Origin: Pseudomonadota bacterium
Lineage (GTDB): Bacteria; Pseudomonadota; Gammaproteobacteria; Steroidobacterales; Steroidobacteraceae
Assembly (NCBI GenBank): GCA_023457495.1
Contig: JAEWLQ010000063.1
Span: forward strand, 1-64,000
Length of the DNA: 64,000 nt
Reading direction: 5' to 3'
The translations under genes were made by a program, and so were the position numbers. The notes beneath the pieces are model-generated. The model saw nothing but the letters and a program-made list of their open reading frames with translations. It did not search any database and was not told where the DNA came from. Shown piece by piece: positions 47,846-57,132 of the stretch. The number at the start of each line of letters is the position of its first letter. Within the stretch, counting starts at the first letter, position 1.

Positions 47846-48550
47846 ATGCGTAAGGCAATGGTTCTCGGAGTACTTGCAGTCGCGGGAACGCTTGCATCGC
47901 CCGCGTTCGCGGCAGACGACTTCACCGGCTTTCGGATTCAGCTGACGCTCGGCGACGAGCAGCTCGAAGGCACCTACGTCGACGATTTCCTCGGTCCAAA
48001 TGACATCAACACGGGCCGCTTCGGCTACAGCCTGGGTGGTGGATGGGCGCTGAACCGGTACCTCGCGGTCGAAGCCAATCTGCGCAGCGGGTCCTCGTTC
48101 AACCAGGACGTCTTCCCGGATTTCGTCGATGCCATCGAAGTGTTTCCGCCGACGCCTCCGGCGCCGGCCACGCCGCCGCCGAATCAGCCGGCGTTCTACA
48201 AGGTCCGCAACGACATCAAGGGCATCGATGCCAGCGTCGTGGGTTCATGGTGGATCGGCAACAAGTTCTCCCTTTTTGGCCGCGCGGGTTTCTATGCCTG
48301 GCGTGCCGAGACGACCTACTCGTGGGGCGATTACGACGCGGCCACGCCTAACAGGTTCCTCGATGCGGCGGACGACAATGGATTCGCGCCGTTGTTCGGC
48401 GTCGGTTTCCAGACCGTCCTCGACGGCGCGCTGGTGCGTTTCGAGTATCAGCGGACGGACGTGGGCGACCTCACCAGCGGTGTGGATTTCTCGCAGGACG
48501 ACAACATCATCTCGTCGCTGAATTTCAGCATCGTCTGGACGCTGCACTGA
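47846..48550 (+). CDS. Outer-membrane beta-barrel protein
   Basis: The 234-residue protein has a clear signal peptide (MRKAMVLGVLAVAGTLASPAFA-ADD). Alternating hydrophobic strands and a terminal strand NIISSLNFSIVWTLH are typical of small OmpA/OmpW-type eight-stranded barrels; GYSLGGGWALNRYLAVEANLR is one strand pair. I start at 47846 because AGGAGG lies 9 bases upstream; the in-frame ATG at 47822 lies inside a palindrome. A hydrophilic Pro-rich loop (PPTPPAPATPPPNQP) faces one side. Ligand unknown. Confidence 0.82.
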   Translation: MRKAMVLGVLAVAGTLASPAFAADDFTGFRIQLTLGDEQLEGTYVDDFLGPNDINTGRFGYSLGGGWALNRYLAVEANLRSGSSFNQDVFPDFVDAIEVFPPTPPAPATPPPNQPAFYKVRNDIKGIDASVVGSWWIGNKFSLFGRAGFYAWRAETTYSWGDYDAATPNRFLDAADDNGFAPLFGVGFQTVLDGALVRFEYQRTDVGDLTSGVDFSQDDNIISSLNFSIVWTLH

Positions 48551-48577
48551 GCTGAATTCCCCCTTCGCGGGGATATG

Positions 48578-48615
48578 AGGGCCGGATTCCGACGGAGTCC
48601 GGCCCTTATTTCTTT
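48578..48615 (+). terminator. Intrinsic terminator after outer-membrane protein gene
   Basis: AGGGCCGGA and TCCGGCCCT form a nine-base stem, with a short extra pairing possible in the loop, followed by TATTTCTTT. It begins 28 bases after the stop codon. A small CCCC-TTCG-GGGG hairpin precedes it. Confidence 0.8.
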
Positions 48616-48677
48616 GGAGGCTGCCCCGGCTTCCGCCGCTCGCGCATACTCCGCCCTTCACTGCACGGAGGGCGCAA

Positions 48678-49718
48678 ATGAAATATCGCAAGCTCGGCAA
48701 TACGGGTCTCATCGTTTCCGAGATCTGCCTTGGCGCTATGACCTTCGGTAGCGGCGAAGGCATGTGGGCGACCGTCGCCGGCGTCGGCCAGGAGGGCGTC
48801 ACCGATCTCATCAAGACCGCGCTCGACCGCGGCGTCAATTTCATCGACACCGCCGATTTCTATTCCAATGGCGCATCGGAAGTCGCGACCGGTCATGCGC
48901 TCAAGTCGCTGGGCCTGGCGCGCGACAGTTACGTGCTCGCGACCAAGGTGTTGCTGCGCATGGGCGAGGGCCACAACCAGATAGGCCTTTCGCGTTATCA
49001 CATCATGCAGAACATCGACGCCAGCCTGAAACGGCTGCAGGTCGATCACATCGATCTCTACCAGATTCACGGCCGCGATCCGTTCACGCCGATCGAGGAG
49101 ACGCTCGATGCGCTGGACGATTGCGTGCGGGCAGGCAAGGTGCGCTACATCGGCCTGTGCAATCTCTCCTCGTGGGAGATCACGAAGTCGCTGTGGATTT
49201 CCGACCGAAAGAACCTGGCGCGCTTCGAGAGCCTGCAGATGTATTACTCGGTCGCGGGCCGCGACATCGAGCGCGAGATCGTGCCGCTCGCGAAGGATCA
49301 GAACCTCGCCATCATGCCGTGGAGTCCGCTTGCCGGTGGACTGCTGTCGGGCAAGTTCTCGCGTGAAAACGACAAACCGGGTGGCGCGCGCCGCGCTACC
49401 CTCGATTTCCCGCCGGTGGATCGCGAGCGCGCCTGGCGCGTGATCGACGTGATGCGTCCCATCGCGGCGGATCACCTGGTGTCGGTGGCGCAGGTCGCGC
49501 TGGCCTGGCTACTGGCGCAGCCGCACGTGACCTCCGTGATCATCGGCGCGAAGAACCGCGACCAGTTGCTCGACAACCTTTCCGCCACCGAGCTCACCCT
49601 GAGCGCCGAGCAGATCAAGGCGATCAGCGACGCCTCGGAGCTGCCGAACGAGTATCCGCAATGGATGCTGGACCGGCAGTCGGCGGATCGCCTCGGCCAG
49701 GTGTACGGAACCGACTGA
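48678..49718 (+). CDS. Aldo/keto reductase
   Basis: The 346-residue NADPH-dependent oxidoreductase has a KYRKLGNTGLIVSEICLGAM opening. Catalytic residues are in NFIDTADFYSNGASE (Asp, Tyr), VLATKVLLRM (Lys) and YQIHGRDPFTPIEE (His). The cofactor end is SVIIGAKNRDQLLDNL. It resembles the YajO/GSP69-like branch of the superfamily. It is preceded by a terminator and followed by 208 bases without a gene, so it is probably monocistronic. Its substrate cannot be deduced. Confidence 0.9.
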   Translation: MKYRKLGNTGLIVSEICLGAMTFGSGEGMWATVAGVGQEGVTDLIKTALDRGVNFIDTADFYSNGASEVATGHALKSLGLARDSYVLATKVLLRMGEGHNQIGLSRYHIMQNIDASLKRLQVDHIDLYQIHGRDPFTPIEETLDALDDCVRAGKVRYIGLCNLSSWEITKSLWISDRKNLARFESLQMYYSVAGRDIEREIVPLAKDQNLAIMPWSPLAGGLLSGKFSRENDKPGGARRATLDFPPVDRERAWRVIDVMRPIAADHLVSVAQVALAWLLAQPHVTSVIIGAKNRDQLLDNLSATELTLSAEQIKAISDASELPNEYPQWMLDRQSADRLGQVYGTD

Positions 49719-49890
49719 GCCGTTGCCGTGGAAAGCTAGTCGGACCGCCTCATCGGGTCGAGGATATGGTTTTGGCTATCGACCCCGTTAGGCATTGATA
49801 GGGTCCCCGGGCCGGCTGGCTTTTCGCGCGAAGTTTGGTCCGCCAGGGCGTTTTTTTCGGGCGAGGCCCGTCCCCACCGGGCGGCAATTC

Positions 49891-49904
49891 TGATAGCGTT
49901 ACCG
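49891..49904. promoter_or_regulatory. Possible xyl-box upstream of xylB
   Basis: TGATAGCGTTACCG, 22 bases before xylB, resembles the LacI-type palindrome I recall for Xanthomonas xylose genes (TGGTAGCGCTAACA), sharing TG-TAGCG-TA-C. Only one site is present and no xylR lies nearby, so the call is tentative. The rest of the 49719-49926 gap shows no gene. Confidence 0.4.
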
Positions 49905-49926
49905 CCGCAAAAAGGGTGGGGGGGTA

Positions 49927-51381
49927 ATGTATTTAGGCATCGATATTGGCACGTCGAGTGTCAAAGCCGTCATCGTCGACGACAAGGACACCGTAGTCGA
50001 ACAGGCCTCCGCGCCTCTGAATGTTTCCCGCCCGCAGGCCGGGTGGTCCGAACAGAACCCCGCCGACTGGTGGGCCGCCACGAATGCGGCCGTCGCGGCA
50101 CTGCCCGCGAAACAACGCAAGGCCGTGCGCGCCGTGGGCCTCTCGGGCCAGATGCATGGCGCCACGCTGCTCGACGCCGAGGACAAGCCGCTACGGCCGG
50201 CCATCCTCTGGAACGACGGACGCAGCGAGAAGCAATGCCTCACGCTCGAGAAGGCCGAACCGCGTAGCCGGGAGATCACCGGCAACATCGCGATGCCGGG
50301 CTTCACCGCGCCCAAACTCGTCTGGGTGCGCGAGAACGAGCCCGCCGTGTTCAAGGACACGCGCTGCGTGCTCCTGCCCAAGGATTACGTCCGGCTGCTG
50401 ATGACCGGCGAGAAGGCGAGCGATTGCTCGGATGCCGCCGGCACGCTCTGGGTGGACGTCGCCAAGCGCAAGTGGTCGCCGGAGATGCTGGCCGCCACGG
50501 GCCTCGATGAATCGCATATGCCGCGCCTCGTCGAAGGCTCGGACGCCACCGGCAAGTTGCGCAAGGACGTGGCCGCCGCCTGGGGCATGGATGAGGTCCC
50601 GGTCGCGGGCGGAGGCGGCGACAACGCCGCGGGCGCCGCCGGCATCGGCGTCATCAAGCCCGGCGACGCCTTCCTGTCGCTCGGCACCTCCGGCGTGTTG
50701 TTCCTGGTCACACCGAAATTCCTGCCGAACTCGGCCAAGGCCGTGCACGCGTTCTGCCACTGCCTGCCGGGTGTCTGGCACCAGATGAGCGTGATGCTCT
50801 CGGCGGCGAGCTGCGTCGACTGGGCCGTGAAGCTCACCGGCACCAAGGACGCGGCCGAGCTGCTGTCCAAGGTCGAGGCGCGCAACAGCCTGGCTGGCCC
50901 GGAGATCTTCCTGCCGTACCTGTCGGGTGAGCGCACCCCGCACAACGATCCGGCGGCGCGTGGCGTGCTGTTCGGCCTCAACCACGACTCGGACGCCGCG
51001 GCCATTGGCCAGGCGGTGCTCGAGGGCGTGGCGTTCGCGTTCGCGGACGGACTCGATGCGCTCATCGAGGCCGGCGCGACCATCGACAAGATCTCGGTCA
51101 TCGGCGGCGGCGCGCGCTCCATGTGGTGGGGCGGCGTGCTGGCGGCGGCCCTCAAGCGGCCGTTGGTTTATCGCGACGGATCGGAAGTCGGCCCGGCGTT
51201 TGGCGCCGCACGGCTTGCCCGGATAGCCAAAACCGGCGAACGGGCGGAGGATGTGTGCCGTCCGCCGCCGGTCAGGGTCGTCATCGAACCCAATGCCCGC
51301 GACATCGAACAGCTGGCGCCGAAGCGCAAGTGTTTTTCCCAGATTTATCAAGACCTTCGTCCAAGATTTCGAGGAGTTTGA
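49927..51381 (+). CDS. xylB: Xylulokinase
   Basis: The 484-residue FGGY-family kinase phosphorylates D-xylulose to xylulose 5-phosphate. It opens YLGIDIGTSSVKAVIVDD (phosphate 1 motif) and contains LSGQMHGATLLDAEDKPLRP and the acceptor region ILWNDGRSEKQC. The ATP-site motif ISVIGGGARSMWWGGVLAAA is near the C-terminus. xylA follows after 2 bases, so the two are one operon. No xylose transporter lies in the window. Confidence 0.95.
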   Translation: MYLGIDIGTSSVKAVIVDDKDTVVEQASAPLNVSRPQAGWSEQNPADWWAATNAAVAALPAKQRKAVRAVGLSGQMHGATLLDAEDKPLRPAILWNDGRSEKQCLTLEKAEPRSREITGNIAMPGFTAPKLVWVRENEPAVFKDTRCVLLPKDYVRLLMTGEKASDCSDAAGTLWVDVAKRKWSPEMLAATGLDESHMPRLVEGSDATGKLRKDVAAAWGMDEVPVAGGGGDNAAGAAGIGVIKPGDAFLSLGTSGVLFLVTPKFLPNSAKAVHAFCHCLPGVWHQMSVMLSAASCVDWAVKLTGTKDAAELLSKVEARNSLAGPEIFLPYLSGERTPHNDPAARGVLFGLNHDSDAAAIGQAVLEGVAFAFADGLDALIEAGATIDKISVIGGGARSMWWGGVLAAALKRPLVYRDGSEVGPAFGAARLARIAKTGERAEDVCRPPPVRVVIEPNARDIEQLAPKRKCFSQIYQDLRPRFRGV

Positions 51382-51383
51382 TC

Positions 51384-52724
51384 ATGTCCAGTGCCACCCC
51401 CCTGAAGCGCGCTTCCTATTTCGAAGCCGTCGCACCCATCAAGTACGAAGGCCCTGAGTCGGACAATCCGCTCGCATTCCGTCACTACAACAAGGACCAG
51501 CTCGTCCTCGGCAAGCGCATGGAAGACCTCCTGCGCCCGGCCGTGTGTTACTGGCACTCCTTCGCGTGGGACGGCCACGACATCTTCGGCGGCGGCACGT
51601 TCGCCCGTCCGTGGAACAACAACGGCCCGATGAACGAGACGAATGCGTGGGCCAAGATGGACGCCGCGTTCGATTTCTTCACGAAGCTCGGCACGCCTTA
51701 TTACTGCTTCCACGACGTCGACGCGATGCCGACGGCGTCGAACATCAAGGAGCACGTCGAGAATCTCGCGAAGACCATCGACCGCCTCGAGAAGAAGCAG
51801 GCCGAGACCGGCGTCAAACTACTGTGGGGCACGGCGAACCTGTTCTCGCATCCCCGTTACATGGGCGGCGCCTCGACGAATCCGGACCCGGATGTGTGGG
51901 CGTTCGCGGCGACGCAGGTACGTCATTGCCTCGACGCCACCAAGCGTCTCGGCGGCGCCAACTACGTGTTGTGGGGCGGCCGTGAAGGTTACGACACGCT
52001 GCTCAACACCAGCCTCAAGACCGAGCTCAAGAACTTCGGCCGCTTCCTGCAGCTCGTGGTCGACCACAAGCACAAGATCGGCTTCAAGGGCACGATCCTG
52101 ATCGAGCCCAAGCCGCACGAGCCGACCAAGCACCAGTACGACTTCGACACCGCGACCGTGTACGGCTTCCTCAAGTCGATCGGCCTCGAGAACGAAGTGA
52201 AGGTGAACATCGAAGCCAACCACGCGACGCTCGCGGGCCACAGCTTCGATCACGAGATCGCGATGGCCGATGCGCTCGGCATCTTCGGCTCGATCGACAT
52301 CAACCGCGGCGATCCGCAGAACGGCTGGGACACCGACCAGTTCCACAACGATCCGCTCGACATGACGCTGGCGATGTATCGCATCCTGAAGGCGGGTGGT
52401 TTCACCACCGGCGGCTTCAATTTCGATGCGAAGGTGCGCCGTCAGTCGATCGATCCGGCCGACATGTTCTACGGCCACGTCGGTGGTTTGGACCTGCTGG
52501 CGCGCACGCTCAAGTCCGCGGCCGCGCTGATCGAGCACGGCGGCATCGACAAATTCGTCGAGCAGCGCTACGCCAAGTGGGCCGGTGAGGCGGGCCAGAA
52601 GATCCACGCGAAGGATGCGACGCTCGCGTCGATCTCCGACGCGGCGGTCGCGGCCAACATCAATCCGAAGCCGCTGTCGGGCCGCCAGGAGTACCTGGAG
52701 AACCTGGTCAACCGCTTCGTCTGA
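51384..52724 (+). CDS. xylA: Xylose isomerase
   Basis: The 446-residue TIM-barrel enzyme interconverts xylose and xylulose with two divalent metals. Active-site segments are YCFHDVDAMPTAS (catalytic His/Asp), TILIEPKPHEPTKHQYDFD (metal Glu, Lys), NIEANHATLAGHSFDHE (Glu, His) and DINRGDPQNGWDTDQF (Asp ligands). GAGGAG sits just before the ATG at 51384. A strong terminator follows 20 bases after its stop. Confidence 0.97.
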   Translation: MSSATPLKRASYFEAVAPIKYEGPESDNPLAFRHYNKDQLVLGKRMEDLLRPAVCYWHSFAWDGHDIFGGGTFARPWNNNGPMNETNAWAKMDAAFDFFTKLGTPYYCFHDVDAMPTASNIKEHVENLAKTIDRLEKKQAETGVKLLWGTANLFSHPRYMGGASTNPDPDVWAFAATQVRHCLDATKRLGGANYVLWGGREGYDTLLNTSLKTELKNFGRFLQLVVDHKHKIGFKGTILIEPKPHEPTKHQYDFDTATVYGFLKSIGLENEVKVNIEANHATLAGHSFDHEIAMADALGIFGSIDINRGDPQNGWDTDQFHNDPLDMTLAMYRILKAGGFTTGGFNFDAKVRRQSIDPADMFYGHVGGLDLLARTLKSAAALIEHGGIDKFVEQRYAKWAGEAGQKIHAKDATLASISDAAVAANINPKPLSGRQEYLENLVNRFV

Positions 52725-52744
52725 TAGTGGTTTGATCGAATCGA

Positions 52745-52778
52745 AGCCCGCGCGAGGCGACTCGCGCGGGCTTTTTTT
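52745..52778 (+). terminator. Intrinsic terminator of xylBA
   Basis: AGCCCGCGCGAG and CTCGCGCGGGCT form a perfect twelve-base stem with the loop GCGA, followed by a run of seven T. It is a textbook rho-independent terminator. Confidence 0.95.
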
Positions 52779-52807
52779 GCGAATCGAGCGGGCGATACGT
52801 CCGCGGA

Positions 52808-53017
52808 TTACGCCCACGTCGCGGTGAAGTCTTCCCAGCGGATCTGGTCCAGCCTGCCCATCGGTGGTTTCGCTCCCGCATTCACCGCGAGGATGTCCGG
52901 TCGACAGATCCGCACGATGTGCTGCGCCGCGGTTTCGTCCCGGGCGTCGGCATCGACGATGGAAACACCAAGCTGGCTGCGGACTGCGTCCAGCGCGTCG
53001 GATTGGCGCGCAACCAC
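52808..53017 (-). pseudogene. Remnant of a short-chain dehydrogenase/reductase gene
   Basis: A 69-residue open frame reads like the middle of an SDR Rossmann domain: VARQSDALDAVRSQLGVSIV, then ICRPDILAVNAGAKPPMG (the conserved NAG motif) and DQIRWEDFTATW. The glycine-rich N-terminal cofactor motif and the Tyr-x3-Lys catalytic site are both missing. It lies between the xyl terminator and the C-terminus of the amidohydrolase gene, with no sign of its own start region, so I read it as a fragment left by deletion. Confidence 0.7.
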
Positions 53018-53020
53018 GGT

Positions 53021-54430
53021 CTACTTTCCGGCACCCGCGGCCAGCGCTTCGATTTGCCGGTCGAGCAGGGCGCGAGGCAGGAATCGGCCGCCGAGAATGA
53101 CCGCCGAGATGCGTCGCGAATGGCGGATATCCGCCAGCGGATCCGCATCGAGAAGGATCAGGTCCGCGCGCTTGCCGGGTTCCACGGTGCCACACTCGGC
53201 CGACAACTGGAGCCACTCGCAGGGCCGGCGCGTCGCGGCCTCGAGCGCCTGGCGATTGCTCAGGCCGGCCCGTGTCAACGCCTCGAGCTCATCATGCATG
53301 GAGTAGCCCGGGACCACGCCAGGCACGTTGGCATCGGTGCCCGCGACGACCGGGATGCCGGCCGCGACGAACGCGCGGACGAGTTGGCGATTGAACTCGA
53401 CGATCTGCGCCAGGTACTCGATGCGTTGCGGGCTCGCGGCGGCGACGTAGGGATTGTGCTCGAGCACCATGTCGCGCATGAGGGGATGCAGCACTCGGAT
53501 CTCGGGGCGCTCGCGCAGCGACTTCGGATTCGCGGTTTGTTCCAGCAGCCGCTCGTTCAAGGAAAGGGTCGCGGTGAGCCAGGCGCCGTTCTTTTTCATC
53601 ATGTCCACGTAGCTAGGGATTTCCGCGAGCGCGGGCTTCGCATCCCGTTGTGCGAACTCCTCGGCGTGCGCAATCAGGCTGAAGCCGGGCTGAAAGAACT
53701 CCTCGGTACGGCCCAGGCCTCGCTCCGGCAGGTGACCGACCACGGGCAGGTTCAGGCGACGCGCCTCGTCGACGATGGCGCTGAACGTTTCGAGGCTCAG
53801 TCCGCCGTAGACCTTTATGACGTCGTAACCTTCCGCCGCGGCGTCGCGCGCCGCCTGGCGCCCGTCATCCGGCGTAGCGGCGACGCGAGTCGCTCCGATC
53901 GGCCAGTACGGCTTCGGGCCGTCGATCATCGCGGCGGTGACGATGTGCGGACCGATCATGCGGCCTGCGTCGACTTCCACTCGCTGACCAATGGTCTCCG
54001 ACATGGATTGCATGTCCAGGATCCGCACGACGCCGTTTGCGAGAAACGGCGTGAACAGATCCTCGGTACGCAGGATGGATTGCTTCAGGTCCGGCATCCG
54101 CAGGAACAGGCGCAACATGCGCACGTTGCCAAGATGCGCGTGCATATCGGTCAGGCCGGGCATGAGCCACTTGCCGCGACCGTCGATGCGCCTCACGCCG
54201 CTCGGTGCGCGGGTTGATGAAGCGGGTGTAATGGAGCGGATTCGGCCGTCCTCGATGAGCACGGTCATGTCGGCGAGGGCTGTGGCCTCACTGCTCATCG
54301 GCAATACGGTCACATGCTCGATCGCCAGGCGTTCCGGCAGCGGGTCCGGCTCCGTGGCGGTCGCGGCGATTGCGGCGACGGCCGCGGACAGTCCGAGCAG
54401 CAGTGAGAGATAGCGGGGTTTCGTGTTCAA
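53021..54430 (-). CDS. Secreted amidohydrolase-family protein
   Basis: The 469-residue protein has a signal peptide (PRYLSLLLGLSAAVAAIAAT) and the imidazolonepropionase/prolidase-like amidohydrolase fold. Metal ligands are in MPGLTDMHAHLGN (His-x-His), VIKVYGG (Lys), VVGHLPERG and FSLIAHAEEF (His), and VVAGTDANVPG (Asp). The start is TTG at 54430, overlapping the TetR stop (TTGA) and preceded by AGAGGAG, so its translation is coupled to the regulator. It is probably periplasmic and hydrolyses an amide, peptide or lactone; the substrate is unknown. Confidence 0.88.
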   Translation of the reverse strand: MNTKPRYLSLLLGLSAAVAAIAATATEPDPLPERLAIEHVTVLPMSSEATALADMTVLIEDGRIRSITPASSTRAPSGVRRIDGRGKWLMPGLTDMHAHLGNVRMLRLFLRMPDLKQSILRTEDLFTPFLANGVVRILDMQSMSETIGQRVEVDAGRMIGPHIVTAAMIDGPKPYWPIGATRVAATPDDGRQAARDAAAEGYDVIKVYGGLSLETFSAIVDEARRLNLPVVGHLPERGLGRTEEFFQPGFSLIAHAEEFAQRDAKPALAEIPSYVDMMKKNGAWLTATLSLNERLLEQTANPKSLRERPEIRVLHPLMRDMVLEHNPYVAAASPQRIEYLAQIVEFNRQLVRAFVAAGIPVVAGTDANVPGVVPGYSMHDELEALTRAGLSNRQALEAATRRPCEWLQLSAECGTVEPGKRADLILLDADPLADIRHSRRISAVILGGRFLPRALLDRQIEALAAGAGK

Positions 54431-55050
54431 CGAGATCTCCTCTTGCGAATTCTTTTGTTCGTGCGGGTCGGCTGGGCCGGCTTGCGAGACAGGCCATCGA
54501 CGATCAGTTCACTGGTGCGGTCGCAGAGTGCGAGAAATGCGTTGCGGTTCAGGGAGAATCGCCCCGATCGATGCAGCATCACCATGCCGTGGAACTGCGC
54601 CCACATCAGCAAGGCAAGCTCCAGTGGATCCGCCGGATCGAGTGTCCCGGCCGCCTGCGCCGCGCGGATCTTTTCCATCATCAACGAGATGACGGGCGAT
54701 TTTCCCGCGCGAAAGTCCTGCGGAAAGATGCGTTCCACCTGCGTGCGCAGGACGAAGCAGGCTTCGAATCGGCCGGGATCATCCAATGCGAACTCGGCAT
54801 ACTCGCGGCCGACCAAGCGCATCCATTCGCCGAACGGCGCCTCCGGGATCCGGCTCACGCGCAGTTGATAGGCGGCAAACGCTTCTTCGCCGACCGCACG
54901 AAGCAGATCCTCTTTGTTCTTGAAGTGCCGATAGACAGCCATGGCGGACAGGCCGGCGGCGGAACCCACCGCCCGCAGGCTGAAGCCACTCAGGCCTTTG
55001 CTATCGAGTTCGTGAAGCGCGCATTCGATGATGGCTCGGCGGGTATCCAT
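54427..55050 (-). CDS. TetR-family transcriptional regulator
   Basis: The 207-residue protein has an N-terminal TetR helix-turn-helix (FSLRAVGSAAGLSAMAVYRH, then FKNKEDLLRAV) and a helical ligand domain. I start at 55050 (MDTRRAIIECAL); the frame extends 42 residues upstream without family similarity and across the putative promoter. The AT-rich stretch TGTACAGTGTAAACA directly before the start is a candidate autoregulatory site. It is coupled to the downstream amidohydrolase gene. Confidence 0.88.
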   Translation of the reverse strand: MDTRRAIIECALHELDSKGLSGFSLRAVGSAAGLSAMAVYRHFKNKEDLLRAVGEEAFAAYQLRVSRIPEAPFGEWMRLVGREYAEFALDDPGRFEACFVLRTQVERIFPQDFRAGKSPVISLMMEKIRAAQAAGTLDPADPLELALLMWAQFHGMVMLHRSGRFSLNRNAFLALCDRTSELIVDGLSRKPAQPTRTNKRIRKRRSR

Positions 55051-55261
55051 GTGTACAGTGTAAACATGGCGCGCGATCGGGATCAAGGCGGGCGTACCAT
55101 CGGCGTGGAATTTGACATTGGCGGGTCGGGGCGAGGGCGCATCCCGGCGATCCGTTGTGTGCCTAACTACTGTCACGGAACCGGAGCGCCGGGCTCTTCA
55201 GGTTCCGCGCGCGGCCGCCGGCGGTCGATGACGGGCTGAGGCCGCGGGGGAGGCGTGAAGC

Positions 55262-55273
55262 GCATACGTATGC
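55262..55273. promoter_or_regulatory. LacI-type operator upstream of GH13 gene
   Basis: GCATACGTATGC is a perfect 12-base palindrome 59 bases before the GH13 start. The same palindrome occurs at 63671, with one-base variants at 63688 and 63842, all in front of sugar genes. The LacI-family protein encoded at 60827 is the likely binder. Confidence 0.75.
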
Positions 55274-55332
55274 AGCCCGCGCCGGGGCCGGCCTGAAGTA
55301 CAGTCACGCTTTCGTGGACCGACGGGGGAGCG

Positions 55333-57132
55333 ATGCGAAGAATCTGGGCATGCCTGGCGCTATGCGCCTGTTCCGTCGTTTTCGGCGCCCCGCCGGCTTA
55401 CCGCGAGCGTCTGCCCGAGGACGAGATCGTCTACTTCGTGCTGCCAGACCGCTTCGAAAACGGTAACCCCGCCAATGACCGTGGAGGATTGGAAGGCGAT
55501 CGACTCGCGACCGGCTTCGATCCGACACACAAGGGTTTCTATCACGGCGGCGATCTCAAAGGCCTGGTTGCGAGACTCGACTACATCCAGGGTCTCGGCA
55601 CGACGGCGATCTGGCTCGGCCCTATCTACAAGAACAAGCCCGTGCAGGGCGGTCCGGGCCAGGAGAGCGCGGGTTACCACGGCTACTGGATCACGGACTT
55701 CACGCGCGTGGATCCCCACTTCGGCGAGGAGCGCGACATGCGCGCGTTCGTTGACGCGGTGCACGCGCGCGGCATGAAGGTCTACCTCGACATCATCACG
55801 AACCACACGGCCGACGTGATCCAGTATCGCGAGTGCCCGGCGAGCGCCTGTGCGTACCGATCGCGCGGCGGCTTTCCCTACTCGCGCAAGGGCGGACCCG
55901 AGGGTTCGGCGATCAACGAAGGATTCCTCGGCGATCACGTGCGCACCGCGCAGAATTTCGCGCGACTCACGAACATCGACTTCGCCTACACGCCGTTCGT
56001 GCCGCCGGCCGAGGCGAACGTGAAAGTGCCGGCTTGGCTCAACGATCCCATCTACTACCACAATCGCGGCAACTCGGATTTCTGGGGCGAGAGTTCGCTC
56101 ATGGGCGATTTCGTGGGGCTCGACGACCTGTTCACGGAGAATCCACGGGTCGTGCAGGGATTCATCGACATCTACGGCGACTGGATCGCGAAGTACGACC
56201 TCGATGGCTTCCGCATCGACACCGCGCGGCACGTGAACCCGGAGTTCTGGCAGGCCTTCGCGCCGGCGATGCTCAAGCGGGCGCGCGCGTCGGGGGTTCC
56301 GAACTTCCACATCTTCGGTGAAGTGGCCGCCGAGGGCGTCGACGTTGCGCAGCTCGCGCGCCACACGCGCGTCGACCGGCTGCCGTCGGTGCTCGACTTC
56401 GGCTTCGCCGGCGCCGTGAATCTCGCGGTCGCCGGCAATGCGGGCACCGACGTGCTCGGACGCCTGTATTCCGACGACGGTCTCTACGATGGCGGCACGC
56501 CCGCGGCGCTGCGGCTGCCGACGTTCACGGGTAATCACGACAGCGGACGATTCGCATACCTCGTTCGCAAGGCACGTCCAGCCGCGAGTGCGGACGAAGT
56601 CCTCGCGCGCGTGAAGCTCTCCAACGCGATGATGTTCCTGCTGCGCGGCGTTCCCGTCGTCTACTACGGCGACGAGCAGGGCTTCATCGGCCACGGCATC
56701 GACCAGGATGCGCGCCAGTCGATGTTCGCGAGCCAGGTGCCGACCTACAACGACCAGGAACTCCTCGGTACGACGCGAACGACGGCGGTCGAGAACTTCG
56801 ACGCGACGCATCCGCTGTACCTGCAGATCGCGCAGCTCTCGGCGCTGCGCAAGCAGCACGCGGCGCTGCGCCGCGGGCGGCAGGTCGTGCGTGCGCAATC
56901 ACGCACGCCGGGGCTGTTCGCGGCATCGCGTCTCGACAATGCGGGACGCGAGATACTCGTGGCGTTCAACACGTCGACGGCGCCCCTCGTTGCCCACGTG
57001 GAGGTTGGTACGGGAATGAAGAAGGTGAAATCGCTGCTCGGCCAGTGTGCTGATTCCGTGGCCGCGCCCGGTAGTTTGCGCGTGGAGATCCCCGCGCTGG
57101 GATACGTCGCGTGCGCGGGAGATCCGCCATGA
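55333..57132 (+). CDS. Secreted GH13 alpha-amylase-family glycoside hydrolase
   Basis: The 599-residue enzyme has a signal peptide (MRRIWACLALCACSVVFGAP). GH13 conserved regions are DIITNHTADV (I), DGFRIDTARHV with the nucleophile Asp (II), HIFGEVAAEG with the acid Glu (III) and FTGNHDSGRF with the transition-state Asp (IV). It should cut alpha-1,4-glucans or cyclodextrins outside the cytoplasm. The stop overlaps the GH97 start (ATGA), and an ATACGTAT-type operator lies upstream. Confidence 0.92.
   Translation: MRRIWACLALCACSVVFGAPPAYRERLPEDEIVYFVLPDRFENGNPANDRGGLEGDRLATGFDPTHKGFYHGGDLKGLVARLDYIQGLGTTAIWLGPIYKNKPVQGGPGQESAGYHGYWITDFTRVDPHFGEERDMRAFVDAVHARGMKVYLDIITNHTADVIQYRECPASACAYRSRGGFPYSRKGGPEGSAINEGFLGDHVRTAQNFARLTNIDFAYTPFVPPAEANVKVPAWLNDPIYYHNRGNSDFWGESSLMGDFVGLDDLFTENPRVVQGFIDIYGDWIAKYDLDGFRIDTARHVNPEFWQAFAPAMLKRARASGVPNFHIFGEVAAEGVDVAQLARHTRVDRLPSVLDFGFAGAVNLAVAGNAGTDVLGRLYSDDGLYDGGTPAALRLPTFTGNHDSGRFAYLVRKARPAASADEVLARVKLSNAMMFLLRGVPVVYYGDEQGFIGHGIDQDARQSMFASQVPTYNDQELLGTTRTTAVENFDATHPLYLQIAQLSALRKQHAALRRGRQVVRAQSRTPGLFAASRLDNAGREILVAFNTSTAPLVAHVEVGTGMKKVKSLLGQCADSVAAPGSLRVEIPALGYVACAGDPP

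Noticed and set aside
51819..53216. 465-residue minus-strand frame spanning xylA and the following gap
   Set aside because: It is mostly an antisense shadow of xylA. The only family-like text in the gap is in another frame, the SDR remnant at 52808-53017.
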